From: a virus
Virus record (IMG/VR): IMGVR_UViG_3300034101_001503
Location: 1 to 44,811 of that record
Length of the DNA stretch: 44,811 nt
Strand: one strand, 5' to 3'
A program made the position numbers and the translations under genes. The notes beneath the pieces were generated by a model. The model had not been told where the DNA came from, ran no database searches, and saw only the letters and a list, made by a program, of their open reading frames with translations. Of the stretch, positions 23,472 to 31,099 are shown one piece after another; position 1 is the stretch's first letter, and every line of letters begins with the position of its first letter.

Positions 23472-23981
23472 TCATGCCGCCTTGGGCGGATCTGTGCTCT
23501 TGAGGTCGGCACCGATGGCGATGCCTGCGTTGTACGACTTCTCCTTCTCCTTGGCGACACGCTGGTCTTCACCGGGTCGCTTGAGGAACAAGCCGGTCAG
23601 GAGACCGAGTCCGCTCATGAGAAGGGCTCCACCGGGAATGCCGTTGCTAGCGTCGCCGATGGCACCGATGCCGAGATCGGTAATCTGGACGAGAACGGCA
23701 TATCGATCCTCGGCGTCCTTGACGGCGCGCTGGAACCGCATGCTGTTGCTCTCGACGTAGAACTGCCAGTCGTCCCACACGGCCTGAGCCTCGTCGAGGG
23801 TGATCGTCTCGCCGGTCGGGATGTCAACGACTTCCTTGACCTCCGGCGGAACGTCGACCTTGACGAACGACTGCAGGTTGCAGCCATTGGCAGTCATCAG
23901 GACGAGGAACATGACGGCGGTGACGATGCCGATGAGGACACCGTTCTTATTTTCCTTGATGAAGTTGATGATCGTGTTCAT
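23472..23981 (-). CDS. Membrane protein between scaffold and capsid, 169 aa
   Basis: The start at 23981 overlaps the scaffold stop as ATGA, which selects it over a longer frame. The product has an N-terminal hydrophobic segment (residues 14-33, GVLIGIVTAVMFLVLMTANGC), whose Cys after ANG might be a lipoprotein site, although the -3 to -1 residues are not ideal. A soluble helical middle follows (EAQAVWDDWQFYVESNSMRF), then a second hydrophobic segment near residues 108-133 (GGALLMSGLGLLTGLFLK). A holin or spanin-like lysis role is possible, since no other lysis cassette is recognised. The family is not recognised. Confidence 0.68.
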   Translation of the reverse strand: MNTIINFIKENKNGVLIGIVTAVMFLVLMTANGCNLQSFVKVDVPPEVKEVVDIPTGETITLDEAQAVWDDWQFYVESNSMRFQRAVKDAEDRYAVLVQITDLGIGAIGDASNGIPGGALLMSGLGLLTGLFLKRPGEDQRVAKEKEKSYNAGIAIGADLKSTDPPKAA

Positions 23982-24772
23982 TGCTCTACCTTCAGGTTGC
24001 TGGTCGAACGGATCTTGGCGTAGACCCATTCCTGGTACTTCGAGTCGGTCTTGTAGCGGGGGTCCTGCATTGCGGCCACCATCTCTCGCTTGTTGGCGAA
24101 GGGCTCGATTGCATTGGACACACCGGCCTTGGTGAAGCCGCTGTAGTTGCGAGGCTCGTCCTTGGTCGGAGACGACTGATCCATTCTGGCCTTGAGGCCG
24201 ATCAGTACGTTCTCCCAACCCGGAGACTTGAGGGCGTTGTTCACGCTCTCGCGCTCTGCATCGTTGAGGGTGCTCTGGGCCCACTCGACGACGGACTTGA
24301 GGTTCTCCTGACCACCGACGAGGCTAGCCGCCTTGTCGGCAGTCTGCTTCAGCTTGAGCTGGTAGCCGCTGACGTAGCCGTCGATGACGGAGTCCGGCAT
24401 GCCGAACCGCTGCTTGATGCTGTTGCGGCTCTCCTCCGACAGGATGCCGGTGGCGTTGAGCTCGCCTTCCCATCGACCCCAGTCCTCGTTGGTCGGAGCG
24501 GGCTCCTTCTTCTCGGGAATCTGGAGGTTGTCGATGGACGGTTCTGCCTTGTCCTCGGTCTTTGGCTCTGGAGTCGGCTGCTTGGCCTTCTGCTGAAGAC
24601 GGGTAATCTCGGCTCTCATGTCCTTGTAGGACTTGATGAACTTCTCGGGATCGCCGTTGAACTGCGGAGGAAGGTTCTGAGGACTGGTCTTTGCGAACTT
24701 CTCGACTGCCTGAAGTTCAGCGTCGGTCGGATCGAAGTTCTCGTCGCCGGGCTGAGTCTGGTTCTCTGACAT
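23978..24772 (-). CDS. Capsid assembly scaffolding protein (T7 gp9-like)
   Basis: The 264-aa protein lies between portal and capsid. It is strongly charged, with an acidic N-terminus (DENFDPTDAELQAVEKFA), a proline/lysine-rich linker near residues 60-95, and a C-terminal basic helical region (KIRSTSNLKVEQ), the usual form of T7-like scaffolds. T7 gp9 is 307 aa. It directs capsid shell assembly and is lost on packaging. Its start overlaps the portal stop as TAATG. Confidence 0.9.
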   Translation of the reverse strand: MSENQTQPGDENFDPTDAELQAVEKFAKTSPQNLPPQFNGDPEKFIKSYKDMRAEITRLQQKAKQPTPEPKTEDKAEPSIDNLQIPEKKEPAPTNEDWGRWEGELNATGILSEESRNSIKQRFGMPDSVIDGYVSGYQLKLKQTADKAASLVGGQENLKSVVEWAQSTLNDAERESVNNALKSPGWENVLIGLKARMDQSSPTKDEPRNYSGFTKAGVSNAIEPFANKREMVAAMQDPRYKTDSKYQEWVYAKIRSTSNLKVEQ

Positions 24773-26331
24773 TATTGCTCCTTGTTGAGGGCGCTACGTG
24801 CGCCTTCCTCGGCCATGCTGCCGAGGCTGCTGACCGTCTGCTCCTGGATCATGGCCTGGAGCGACTGCTGTGCCTGTGCCTGCTGCTCTTCCTGCAGCTG
24901 CTGCGGCGTCTTGACGAGTCCGACGGGCTCGAGGCCGAAGGACGATGTCCACTTGATTGCCCAGCCGTACCAATCGATGTACGGTGCCACGGCTGGCTGC
25001 TGACTGATGACCGCTGCCCACTGCGCGAGCAGTGAGTTGGTCACCTCGCGGTTCAGGGCCTCGAGTCCAGTGCGGACCTTGAGGTTGAGCGGACCACGAC
25101 CGCTGATCAGGTCGAGCATCTCCTTGGGAATCATCTTGTCGCGAGCCATGAGAACCATGGTGCGACGGACGATTGGGATCTGGATGTCACGGGCCATGCC
25201 ACTGAAGATGCCGCCGAGGGTCTGATCGAGCTCCTCCGCGACCTCTCTGATCTCGGTGGCCGTGACTCGGTCACCGCTGCGCTGAACCGACGACTGGAGC
25301 AGGAAGGTCCTGCCCAACTGAAGGCTGAGGTCCTGTCGGACGGTAGCCATTGGCGACATGTCGATCTGCTTCAGAAGCTGGATCGGGAAAACATCGACCT
25401 GACGGGCAGGAACGAAGTCTCCGTTCTGGGTGTCCTGAAGATCGGTCACCTCGGTAATGCCGGTTGGATCGACTCCGATGCGGAACTCCGAGTTGGCGGC
25501 TGCTGCCTCGACCATCGCCTTGGTGATGGACTCGAGGGTGCGGATGTCTCCGATGTGCTCTTCCACCAGTGAGCGACCGTAGTCCTCACCGGCGATGCGA
25601 GACCAGACCTGCGGGATGTACGGACAGATGTCGTACGTTCCGCTGTCCACGATGACTCCGCAGTACTCCTTCTCGACTTCCCACTTCTTGGTCTCGGGGT
25701 ACCATTCGATCTCGGTGAAGAACGGCTTGTGGTCGTTGGTCGGACCCATCTCCGATCCATAGGACCGATGATAGTCTTCCTCGAGGTTCCATCCCTCGGG
25801 CACGGCCTTGGGATCGACCCACTCGCGGACGATGATCTTCTTGATGCGACCATCCGGATACCGCTGCACGACGTAGTGGTCGATGCGGTGCACCCGGAAG
25901 TTGTAGTCGTCCATGCACTCTAGGAGGGCATCTCCAAGCACGATCAGGTGCTGGAACAGGACGAACAGTTCCTGACGGAGGTTGGTCCCTGCGAGCTTGT
26001 CCATGATCTTGCGATCAAGTCGAGCGAGCTGGGCGATCGTCTCGGTCGTGTCGGCGCCCTGAGGAATATACTCCTGATCCAACTCGAAGTTGAAGAACGG
26101 AGCCTGGTTCAGGGGATAGATGGCGCTGACCATTCGGCTGGCAAGAGCCATGACGCCTCGGGCCGGAAGGCTCGAGAAGATGTCCGGAAGGTCCATCGTC
26201 TCGGTGAACCCGTCTCGCGGGTACAGTCCAGGGACGGTGAGTCGAGCGCAATCGCGTGCACGGTCGAGCTTGTTGGTTCGACGCGAGTCAAGTCGCTCGA
26301 ACTCCCTTTGAATTTCACCCTTCTCCATCAA
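24772..26331 (-). CDS. Portal / head-tail connector protein (T7 gp8-like)
   Basis: The 519-aa protein (T7 gp8: 536 aa) has the family's N-terminal pattern SSLPARGVMALASRMVSAIYP and a Gln-rich C-terminal helix (QLQEEQQAQAQQSLQAMIQE). It forms the twelve-fold ring through which DNA enters and leaves the head. Two adjacent ATG codons are possible starts; the first overlaps the upstream stop as ATGA. A GGGAGG site lies five bases before it. Confidence 0.95.
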   Translation of the reverse strand: MMEKGEIQREFERLDSRRTNKLDRARDCARLTVPGLYPRDGFTETMDLPDIFSSLPARGVMALASRMVSAIYPLNQAPFFNFELDQEYIPQGADTTETIAQLARLDRKIMDKLAGTNLRQELFVLFQHLIVLGDALLECMDDYNFRVHRIDHYVVQRYPDGRIKKIIVREWVDPKAVPEGWNLEEDYHRSYGSEMGPTNDHKPFFTEIEWYPETKKWEVEKEYCGVIVDSGTYDICPYIPQVWSRIAGEDYGRSLVEEHIGDIRTLESITKAMVEAAAANSEFRIGVDPTGITEVTDLQDTQNGDFVPARQVDVFPIQLLKQIDMSPMATVRQDLSLQLGRTFLLQSSVQRSGDRVTATEIREVAEELDQTLGGIFSGMARDIQIPIVRRTMVLMARDKMIPKEMLDLISGRGPLNLKVRTGLEALNREVTNSLLAQWAAVISQQPAVAPYIDWYGWAIKWTSSFGLEPVGLVKTPQQLQEEQQAQAQQSLQAMIQEQTVSSLGSMAEEGARSALNKEQ

Positions 26332-26813
26332 AGCCTCCCTGTCCAGTAGTTGTCAACCACCATAGGCGGCTTCTGAGGAAATATCGGGGAACCCGTCTGA
26401 CCAAACCGTCCTCCGAACATCGGATGGATGGTCGGGGTCTTCTGATTGATCTCATTGGGCTTTACGGTGGTGCCCTTGCTGATGCCGAGCGACGGAGCCC
26501 AGAACCAACCGGGGGTGTTGGCGTAGGCCTGAGTCGGATCGGTGATCAGGTTCATGTTGACATCACGTGGCTTGAACGTCGGAGAGAATCGCTCCTGACG
26601 CATCAGGCCCTCGGTTGGCATGACGGACAACGAGGGGTCGTACTCGAAGGATCCTGCGGCTCGGTTGGAGTAGTCGGACGCCAGGGTCTCGTAGGCCCCG
26701 ACCCGCTCCCTGAACTGACGCTTCTGATCCTGGTACCTGACTCGCTCTCGTTCAAGCCATGCGTCATACGCCGCCTGCTGGGGGCTTGGCCCCGAAGGAA
26801 TGCTTGCTCCCAT
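26328..26813 (-). CDS. Hypothetical virion-associated protein upstream of portal, 161 aa
   Basis: The protein begins MGASIPSGPSPQQAAYDAWL, has a charged helix (ERERVRYQDQKRQFRERVGA) and a proline-rich C-terminal half (TPTIHPMFGGRFGQTGSPIF). T7 gp7.3, a small tail-associated protein, is encoded in the same place directly upstream of the portal, so a gp7.3-like function is possible. The match is by position, not sequence. It ends in an ATGA overlap with portal and overlaps the preceding small gene by 50 nt. Confidence 0.65.
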   Translation of the reverse strand: MGASIPSGPSPQQAAYDAWLERERVRYQDQKRQFRERVGAYETLASDYSNRAAGSFEYDPSLSVMPTEGLMRQERFSPTFKPRDVNMNLITDPTQAYANTPGWFWAPSLGISKGTTVKPNEINQKTPTIHPMFGGRFGQTGSPIFPQKPPMVVDNYWTGRL

Positions 26814-26976
26814 TTGTCTGTTTCTCGTTTAGGGATTTGAGGAACACGACCACTGAGTGCTGACCTGACTTGAAGTCGATGGTCCTGAGGTCTGTTTCCG
26901 GTGTGTAGGTTACTGGAGCGAAACGCTTCGACAGCCAGTGTACAAGTTCGATTGAGATCGGAGGTTCATCCGACAT
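26764..26976 (-). CDS. Hypothetical protein, 70 aa
   Basis: The product begins MSDEPPISIELVHWLSKRFA and looks like a small globular protein (TDLRTIDFKSGQHSVVVFLK) with a basic tail. No family is recognised. It overlaps the upstream 162-aa gene by 11 nt and the downstream 161-aa gene by 50 nt. Because the C-terminal overlap is long, its exact 3' end could be questioned, but the start fits the compact packing of the operon. Confidence 0.6.
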   Translation of the reverse strand: MSDEPPISIELVHWLSKRFAPVTYTPETDLRTIDFKSGQHSVVVFLKSLNEKQTNGSKHSFGAKPPAGGV

Positions 26977-27454
26977 GGATTGCCCTATCGTTTGTCATCA
27001 GTTCCCTGTAGAGGAACCTGGCGCTTCTGGCCTTGACGTCAAGTCCCATGGACCTGAGCATCCTTGCGACGGCTTCAGCGCATGTGTTTCGTTCTGGAAG
27101 AGGAACATTGATGCCAGCATCGTTCAGGTAGTGGAATGGTTCTGTCAAACCGATCCACCACAAGGGGCTTGTCTTGAAGCCGTGACCGAGCATCGACACC
27201 AGACTCGGATCAAAGTAACAGGGACAGATCAAGAACGAATCCTTGATCTGTCCCCGAAGGAGCCGGTTCATTGGTTCCTGTTGTCTCCATTGGGCCTGTC
27301 GGCCTCTAATGGGAAGAAGGTACCAATCCTCTACTTGGATCCCTACATGAATAGCACTATAGTCTGTAATCAGAGAAGAGATCTTACATAGAACATCATC
27401 TTGTTCTATGAAGTCTACTCTAATGTACCTATCTATGTTATCTATGTATTCCAT
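26966..27454 (-). CDS. Unknown protein, possible permuted papain-like hydrolase, 162 aa
   Basis: I do not recognise the family with confidence. Two features stand out: HVGIQVEDWYLLP around residues 36-48, and a Cys in NTCAEAVARMLRSMG near residue 124. In circularly permuted NlpC/P60 or YiiX-like amidases the catalytic His lies in an HxxI/HVGI motif near the N-terminus and the Cys follows in a helix near the C-terminus, the same order as here. If so, it could cleave peptidoglycan peptides and fill the missing endolysin role. The 5' part is unusually AT-rich. It follows putative promoter site C. Confidence 0.55.
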   Translation of the reverse strand: MEYIDNIDRYIRVDFIEQDDVLCKISSLITDYSAIHVGIQVEDWYLLPIRGRQAQWRQQEPMNRLLRGQIKDSFLICPCYFDPSLVSMLGHGFKTSPLWWIGLTEPFHYLNDAGINVPLPERNTCAEAVARMLRSMGLDVKARSARFLYRELMTNDRAIHVG

Positions 27455-27456
27455 AG

Positions 27457-27481
27457 GGGTCCTTCATGTAGGCGGCCTAAA
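27457..27481 (-). promoter_or_regulatory. Putative phage RNA polymerase promoter (site C)
   Basis: On the minus strand this reads TTTAGGCCGCCTACATGAAG followed by GACCC. It lies between the stop of the 112-aa gene and the ATG of the 162-aa gene. The GAAGGA part would also serve as ribosome-binding site, so the transcript leader would be very short. It would drive the structural genes. Confidence 0.6.
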
Positions 27482-27494
27482 CTGTGTCCGATAA

Positions 27495-27833
27495 TCAGGA
27501 CTTGACCTTCTTGGCGTTCTGATATCGCTTCAGGATCGCACGGCCCTTCTTTACGGCGGATGCCTTATCGCCGTTATGGCCCCAGGCCTTCAGGCTCAGG
27601 GCAAGACGGGTCGGACGTCCCTTCGAGTCGCGCATAGGCCCAGCTGCAGAACCCATCCGGACGAGAAAGGAGCCTTTGCGCTTTGCGGCCTCCGATCCAG
27701 GGGAAGGGGTGCCCTTGACGGGAGCCTTGAGCTTGCCACCGGTGGCCTTGTTGTACTTGTTTCGACCGGACTGGGTGAGTCCGCCCTTGGGGTTCTTGTC
27801 CTTCTTGGTCAACGAGACGTTCTTCTTTGCCAT
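27495..27833 (-). CDS. Basic small protein, 112 aa (DUF6321-like)
   Basis: The protein is very basic and contains NPKGGLTQSGRNKYNKATGG near residues 14-33 and RKGSFLVRMG near 52-61. These blocks recur in a small phage protein family that I believe is DUF6321, of unknown function. The high Lys content suggests nucleic-acid or head binding. It is the last gene before promoter site C. Confidence 0.75.
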   Translation of the reverse strand: MAKKNVSLTKKDKNPKGGLTQSGRNKYNKATGGKLKAPVKGTPSPGSEAAKRKGSFLVRMGSAAGPMRDSKGRPTRLALSLKAWGHNGDKASAVKKGRAILKRYQNAKKVKS

Positions 27834-27834
27834 A

Positions 27835-28629
27835 TTAAGCGATCCTTACTGCCACGATGGAAGTGGCGTTGGTACCAGATGCGTTATTTGGGGTGATTGC
27901 CTTAAGCACATCTCCTGCAATACTACCACAAGCTTGAAGAAGCATTGTGGTGGATCCGGCTAGAACAACAATAGCATTGCATGACAGCGAAGCCCAGTTG
28001 TTGGCTGCGCTTGTATGAAATTGCTGCGTGCTGGCATGATTTGTTGTTCCGTTGCTGTTGATTCTTATGTTGTAGTTTCCGGCTGTAGTTGTCGTTCTTC
28101 CAACTGTTGCGCTTGCCATAATAAGCCAAGTTCCAGCTGACAGTACAAGCGATGGCCCCGTGTACCATACCCCCTGAGTAGTGAGGGCAACATCTGATGC
28201 TAGAAATGCTTGGTCATAAGTAAGAGCACCAGCTGTAACTGTAGATGGAGCCCATTGGGAGCCATTCCAGGTAGCGACTTGATTTGTAGTAGCTCCCGAT
28301 TGCGTCAAATTTGACAGCGAATGCGTGTGATTTACAGCAGCCTTGCCATCAAGAGTTGACTGCAGATTTGTCACGCTTGAAATGACATGGGTGTGGCTTG
28401 ACGCTGCGTATGTAGCGTCCGACTGCGACTTGGTGTAGTACCGGGCGTCTCCACGGGTGTCGTTGTGGTACTGGGCGTGGTCGTCGTCTGCCAGACCATC
28501 CAGGTCTCCGTGATCGGTGGCTCCTCCTCCGCCACCACCCCCACCACTTCCGTTGTTGTTCTTGCGTGTAATCGTTCGATCGATCAGGCGACGGATGTCG
28601 TCCTGCTGCTGTCTGTTGAATGAGCTCAA
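27835..28629 (-). CDS. Receptor-binding / short fibre protein, 264 aa
   Basis: The start is a TTG at 28627-28629 that overlaps the dNMP kinase stop as TTGA and has GGAG eight bases upstream. An N-terminal helix (SSFNRQQQDDIRRLIDR) is followed by a poly-Gly hinge near residues 28-36, and then by the fibre motif GLADDDHAQYHNDTRGDARY. The C-terminal half (about 130-264) resembles a C1q/TNF-like jelly-roll tip of phage fibres (QVATWNGSQWAP, LSAGTWLIMASATVG). GC content drops sharply from about 67% in the N-terminal part (line 28441) to about 43% in the tip (line 28021), suggesting a swapped receptor-binding domain. Lying between replication and structural genes is unusual for a fibre. Confidence 0.78.
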   Translation of the reverse strand: MSSFNRQQQDDIRRLIDRTITRKNNNGSGGGGGGGGATDHGDLDGLADDDHAQYHNDTRGDARYYTKSQSDATYAASSHTHVISSVTNLQSTLDGKAAVNHTHSLSNLTQSGATTNQVATWNGSQWAPSTVTAGALTYDQAFLASDVALTTQGVWYTGPSLVLSAGTWLIMASATVGRTTTTAGNYNIRINSNGTTNHASTQQFHTSAANNWASLSCNAIVVLAGSTTMLLQACGSIAGDVLKAITPNNASGTNATSIVAVRIA

Positions 28630-29258
28630 GTGATCATCTCCTCGAACCACGTCATGGAGTGGCGGTTAAGCTTGCTGCGGAGGGCATCGACGTCATCGTC
28701 GTTGACCATGTAGTAGTCGAACACCTCGTCCGGGATCAGTCCGAACGTGTACTGCCAGGCCATCTGTTCCGATTCATGATGACGCCATTCGGCGAGAGGA
28801 TCGGTGATGCGGGAGATTCCGTCCACGAAGACGGTGATCCCGTTGATCGACGCGATCATCTCGACCTCGTTGGGATAGCGGCAGTCGTCGAAGATGATGA
28901 CCTTGTCCCTGAACAGGGTGGCGGCATCGGCACAATCGTACATCATGTAGTTGTGCTTCTCCTCGATCTTCATCTCGATCAGTTCGGCCAGGACCCGGTC
29001 GGCCCAGTAGTGTGGACCGGAGACTCCAGGTCGAAACTTCGGATCGCGTCTGGTTGATCCCCATCGTTGCAGGGTGTCTCGATACTTGATCGGATCTTTG
29101 TCCTTGTCAAGACCAATGCGCTTAGCTGCCCTCTTCATGGGCTCTGCAAACGACATGATGCGGACGTCGTGTCCGTTCTTCGTGTAGATCTCGGCGAGGA
29201 TGTTGGCGGCTGTCGTCTTGCCAGCTCGGGCAAGACCTGCGAATGCGATTACCTTCAT
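28626..29258 (-). CDS. Deoxynucleoside monophosphate kinase
   Basis: The 210-aa protein has the P-loop GLARAGKTT at residues 8-16 and the phage dNMP kinase signature IIFDDCRYPNEVEMI (about residues 121-135). It phosphorylates dNMPs to dNDPs for phage DNA synthesis, complementing ThyX, which makes dTMP. The start overlaps the DNA polymerase stop as TGATG. The family is known from T4 gp1 and many podoviruses. Confidence 0.87.
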   Translation of the reverse strand: MKVIAFAGLARAGKTTAANILAEIYTKNGHDVRIMSFAEPMKRAAKRIGLDKDKDPIKYRDTLQRWGSTRRDPKFRPGVSGPHYWADRVLAELIEMKIEEKHNYMMYDCADAATLFRDKVIIFDDCRYPNEVEMIASINGITVFVDGISRITDPLAEWRHHESEQMAWQYTFGLIPDEVFDYYMVNDDDVDALRSKLNRHSMTWFEEMIT

Positions 29259-30907
29259 CAGTGGGTCTCCGACCAGTTCTTTCCAACCTTGAACTCACCG
29301 GCAAGCGGACACTTGAGACCAAGCTCCACTCCGGACTCCTTGATCGAATCCACCATGATGGCTCCGATCTTGTCGGCGCATTCTGGAGGACACTCGATCT
29401 GAACTTCGTCATGCACGTTGGCCATGAATGCAAACTGCATCTGGCTGTCGTCCAGCTTCTTCTTCATGATGATCAGGGCCTTCTTCATGACAACCGCACC
29501 AGCTGACTGAAGCAGGAGGTTCAGCGCGCTATGGGCGCTGCGGATGGGGAGCGGACGACCGTCTAGGCCAACCAGCTCGTTGTTCTTGAGGGTGGTGTAC
29601 TGCAACTTCTTGAGGAGCTTGTCGTATGCCGGAACCTTGCGCTTGAAGTCTGTCTTCAGGCGCTCACCGTCGGCTCTGGAACCGTCGACAATCTTGCCGA
29701 CCTTCTCGTCGCCTGCACCATACAGCAGGCCGTAGATGAAGGTCTTGGCCTGATCTCTGGTCTTGAGACCCGCAGCATGCTGATTGTGGGTATGAACGTC
29801 ACCTGTGGTGACGATCTTGACGTAGTCGCCGTTGTCGAACTCGGCGAGGTAATGCGCGAACATCCTCAGCTCCAGTCCGGAGGCGTCGGCACCGACCTGG
29901 ACCCATCCGGATCTGGTCGGACCAAACAGCGCCCTGCACTCCTTACCGTAAGGAGAGCCGCATCGAGGGACTTGAGCCATGTTCGGATTGCTGTGCGTCA
30001 TGCGTCCGGAGATTGCACCGTTGGTGTTGACGTCTCCGTGGATACGCCCATTTACGTCTGCATCGAGCCACTGGGAGAGCTGGCTGATGCGCTTGTCCAC
30101 AAGCAGGTACTCGTTGAGCAGTGGAGCCTCTGGGAACGGAAGCTCGGACAGAATCGATTCGTCGATCTGCGGCTTGCCTGTCTCCGTCATCTTGGTCGGC
30201 TTCCACTTGTACTTTTTGATCAGGGCTGCGCTGATCATGTCTCTGCTGCCAGGGTTAAACGGAATGACCTTGACCTTGGTCTTGAGCGGAATCTCCTTTG
30301 GCGGAAACAGCCGCTGAAGCTCCTCGGTGACGGTGGCCTTGCGCATCGTAAGGTCGGCCATCAGTCCGCTTGCTGCCATCCTGTCGAAGCCGAATCCATT
30401 GCGGATCTGCGCCGAGATGATTGATGCGACGTTAAGCTCGATACTGACGGCACCATTGTGTCTGATCGCAGCGGGAGTCAGCAACCTGAAGATGGCCTCG
30501 GTGATGTCGACATCCTGTCGACAGTACTTGGCCATCTCCGGGGTGTAGGACTCGAAGTTGGTGAACTCGATCTTGGGCATCCTGAGATAGTCGCCCCAGT
30601 TCTTCAGGCTGCTGCCCCCAGCTGGATGCTGGGTTCGATCAGGGTACAGCAACCTGGAGATGATCAGGGTGTCGATGGGGGACGCCTTCGGCTTCCAGTC
30701 AATGAACTTCTGAATAGCCGGAATATCGAAAACAATGCAATTGTGGCCAACAATACGATCGAAACCATCAAGGAAAGCAACCGCTTTTGATACGTCCGTG
30801 AACTCATGGTGCTTTCCCGTCTGGATGTCCTTGACTACGATCACGTGGATCTTGGTCATTTTTTCGATGAAGTTGTCTGCCTCTACGTCGAAGACTGCAA
30901 TGCTCAT
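29258..30907 (-). CDS. DNA polymerase, family A (T7 gp5-like)
   Basis: The 549-aa enzyme is shorter than T7 gp5 (704 aa). The N-terminal 3'-5' exonuclease is present, with Asp7 and Glu9 in FDVEAD, GHNCIVFDIP, and YCRQDVDIT. The polymerase domain shows motif A GADASGLELRM with Asp341, motif B AKTFIYGLLYGAGDEKVG, and motif C VHDEVQIE with Asp500. The shortness suggests a compact thumb; whether a thioredoxin-binding loop exists cannot be seen. It replicates the phage genome with the primase-helicase and ssDNA-binding protein encoded upstream. Confidence 0.96.
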   Translation of the reverse strand: MSIAVFDVEADNFIEKMTKIHVIVVKDIQTGKHHEFTDVSKAVAFLDGFDRIVGHNCIVFDIPAIQKFIDWKPKASPIDTLIISRLLYPDRTQHPAGGSSLKNWGDYLRMPKIEFTNFESYTPEMAKYCRQDVDITEAIFRLLTPAAIRHNGAVSIELNVASIISAQIRNGFGFDRMAASGLMADLTMRKATVTEELQRLFPPKEIPLKTKVKVIPFNPGSRDMISAALIKKYKWKPTKMTETGKPQIDESILSELPFPEAPLLNEYLLVDKRISQLSQWLDADVNGRIHGDVNTNGAISGRMTHSNPNMAQVPRCGSPYGKECRALFGPTRSGWVQVGADASGLELRMFAHYLAEFDNGDYVKIVTTGDVHTHNQHAAGLKTRDQAKTFIYGLLYGAGDEKVGKIVDGSRADGERLKTDFKRKVPAYDKLLKKLQYTTLKNNELVGLDGRPLPIRSAHSALNLLLQSAGAVVMKKALIIMKKKLDDSQMQFAFMANVHDEVQIECPPECADKIGAIMVDSIKESGVELGLKCPLAGEFKVGKNWSETH

Positions 30908-30934
30908 GGGTAGCGCTTACTCCCTGTTGTGTGG

Positions 30935-31099
30935 TCAGTCCTTCTTCTCGATCTTCTTCTCAACCTTGGGCTTGTCCTTCAGGGCTGCGATCTCGGCCTG
31001 AAGCTCGCGAATGCATTGCTTCATGACATCGACCTGCTGGATCAGCGTCTTGGGGGAGTACGAGGAATACGTGGGGAAATTGTCGGGAACCTGGGTCAT
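30935..31099 (-). CDS. Small coiled-coil protein, 54 aa
   Basis: The start overlaps the primase-helicase stop as ATGA. The product begins MTQVPDNFPTYSSYSPKTLI and continues with a helix containing heptad-like leucines (MKQCIRELQAEIAALKDK) and a Lys-rich tail. It lies between helicase and polymerase, so it may be an accessory replication factor, but that rests on position alone. Confidence 0.68.
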   Translation of the reverse strand: MTQVPDNFPTYSSYSPKTLIQQVDVMKQCIRELQAEIAALKDKPKVEKKIEKKD

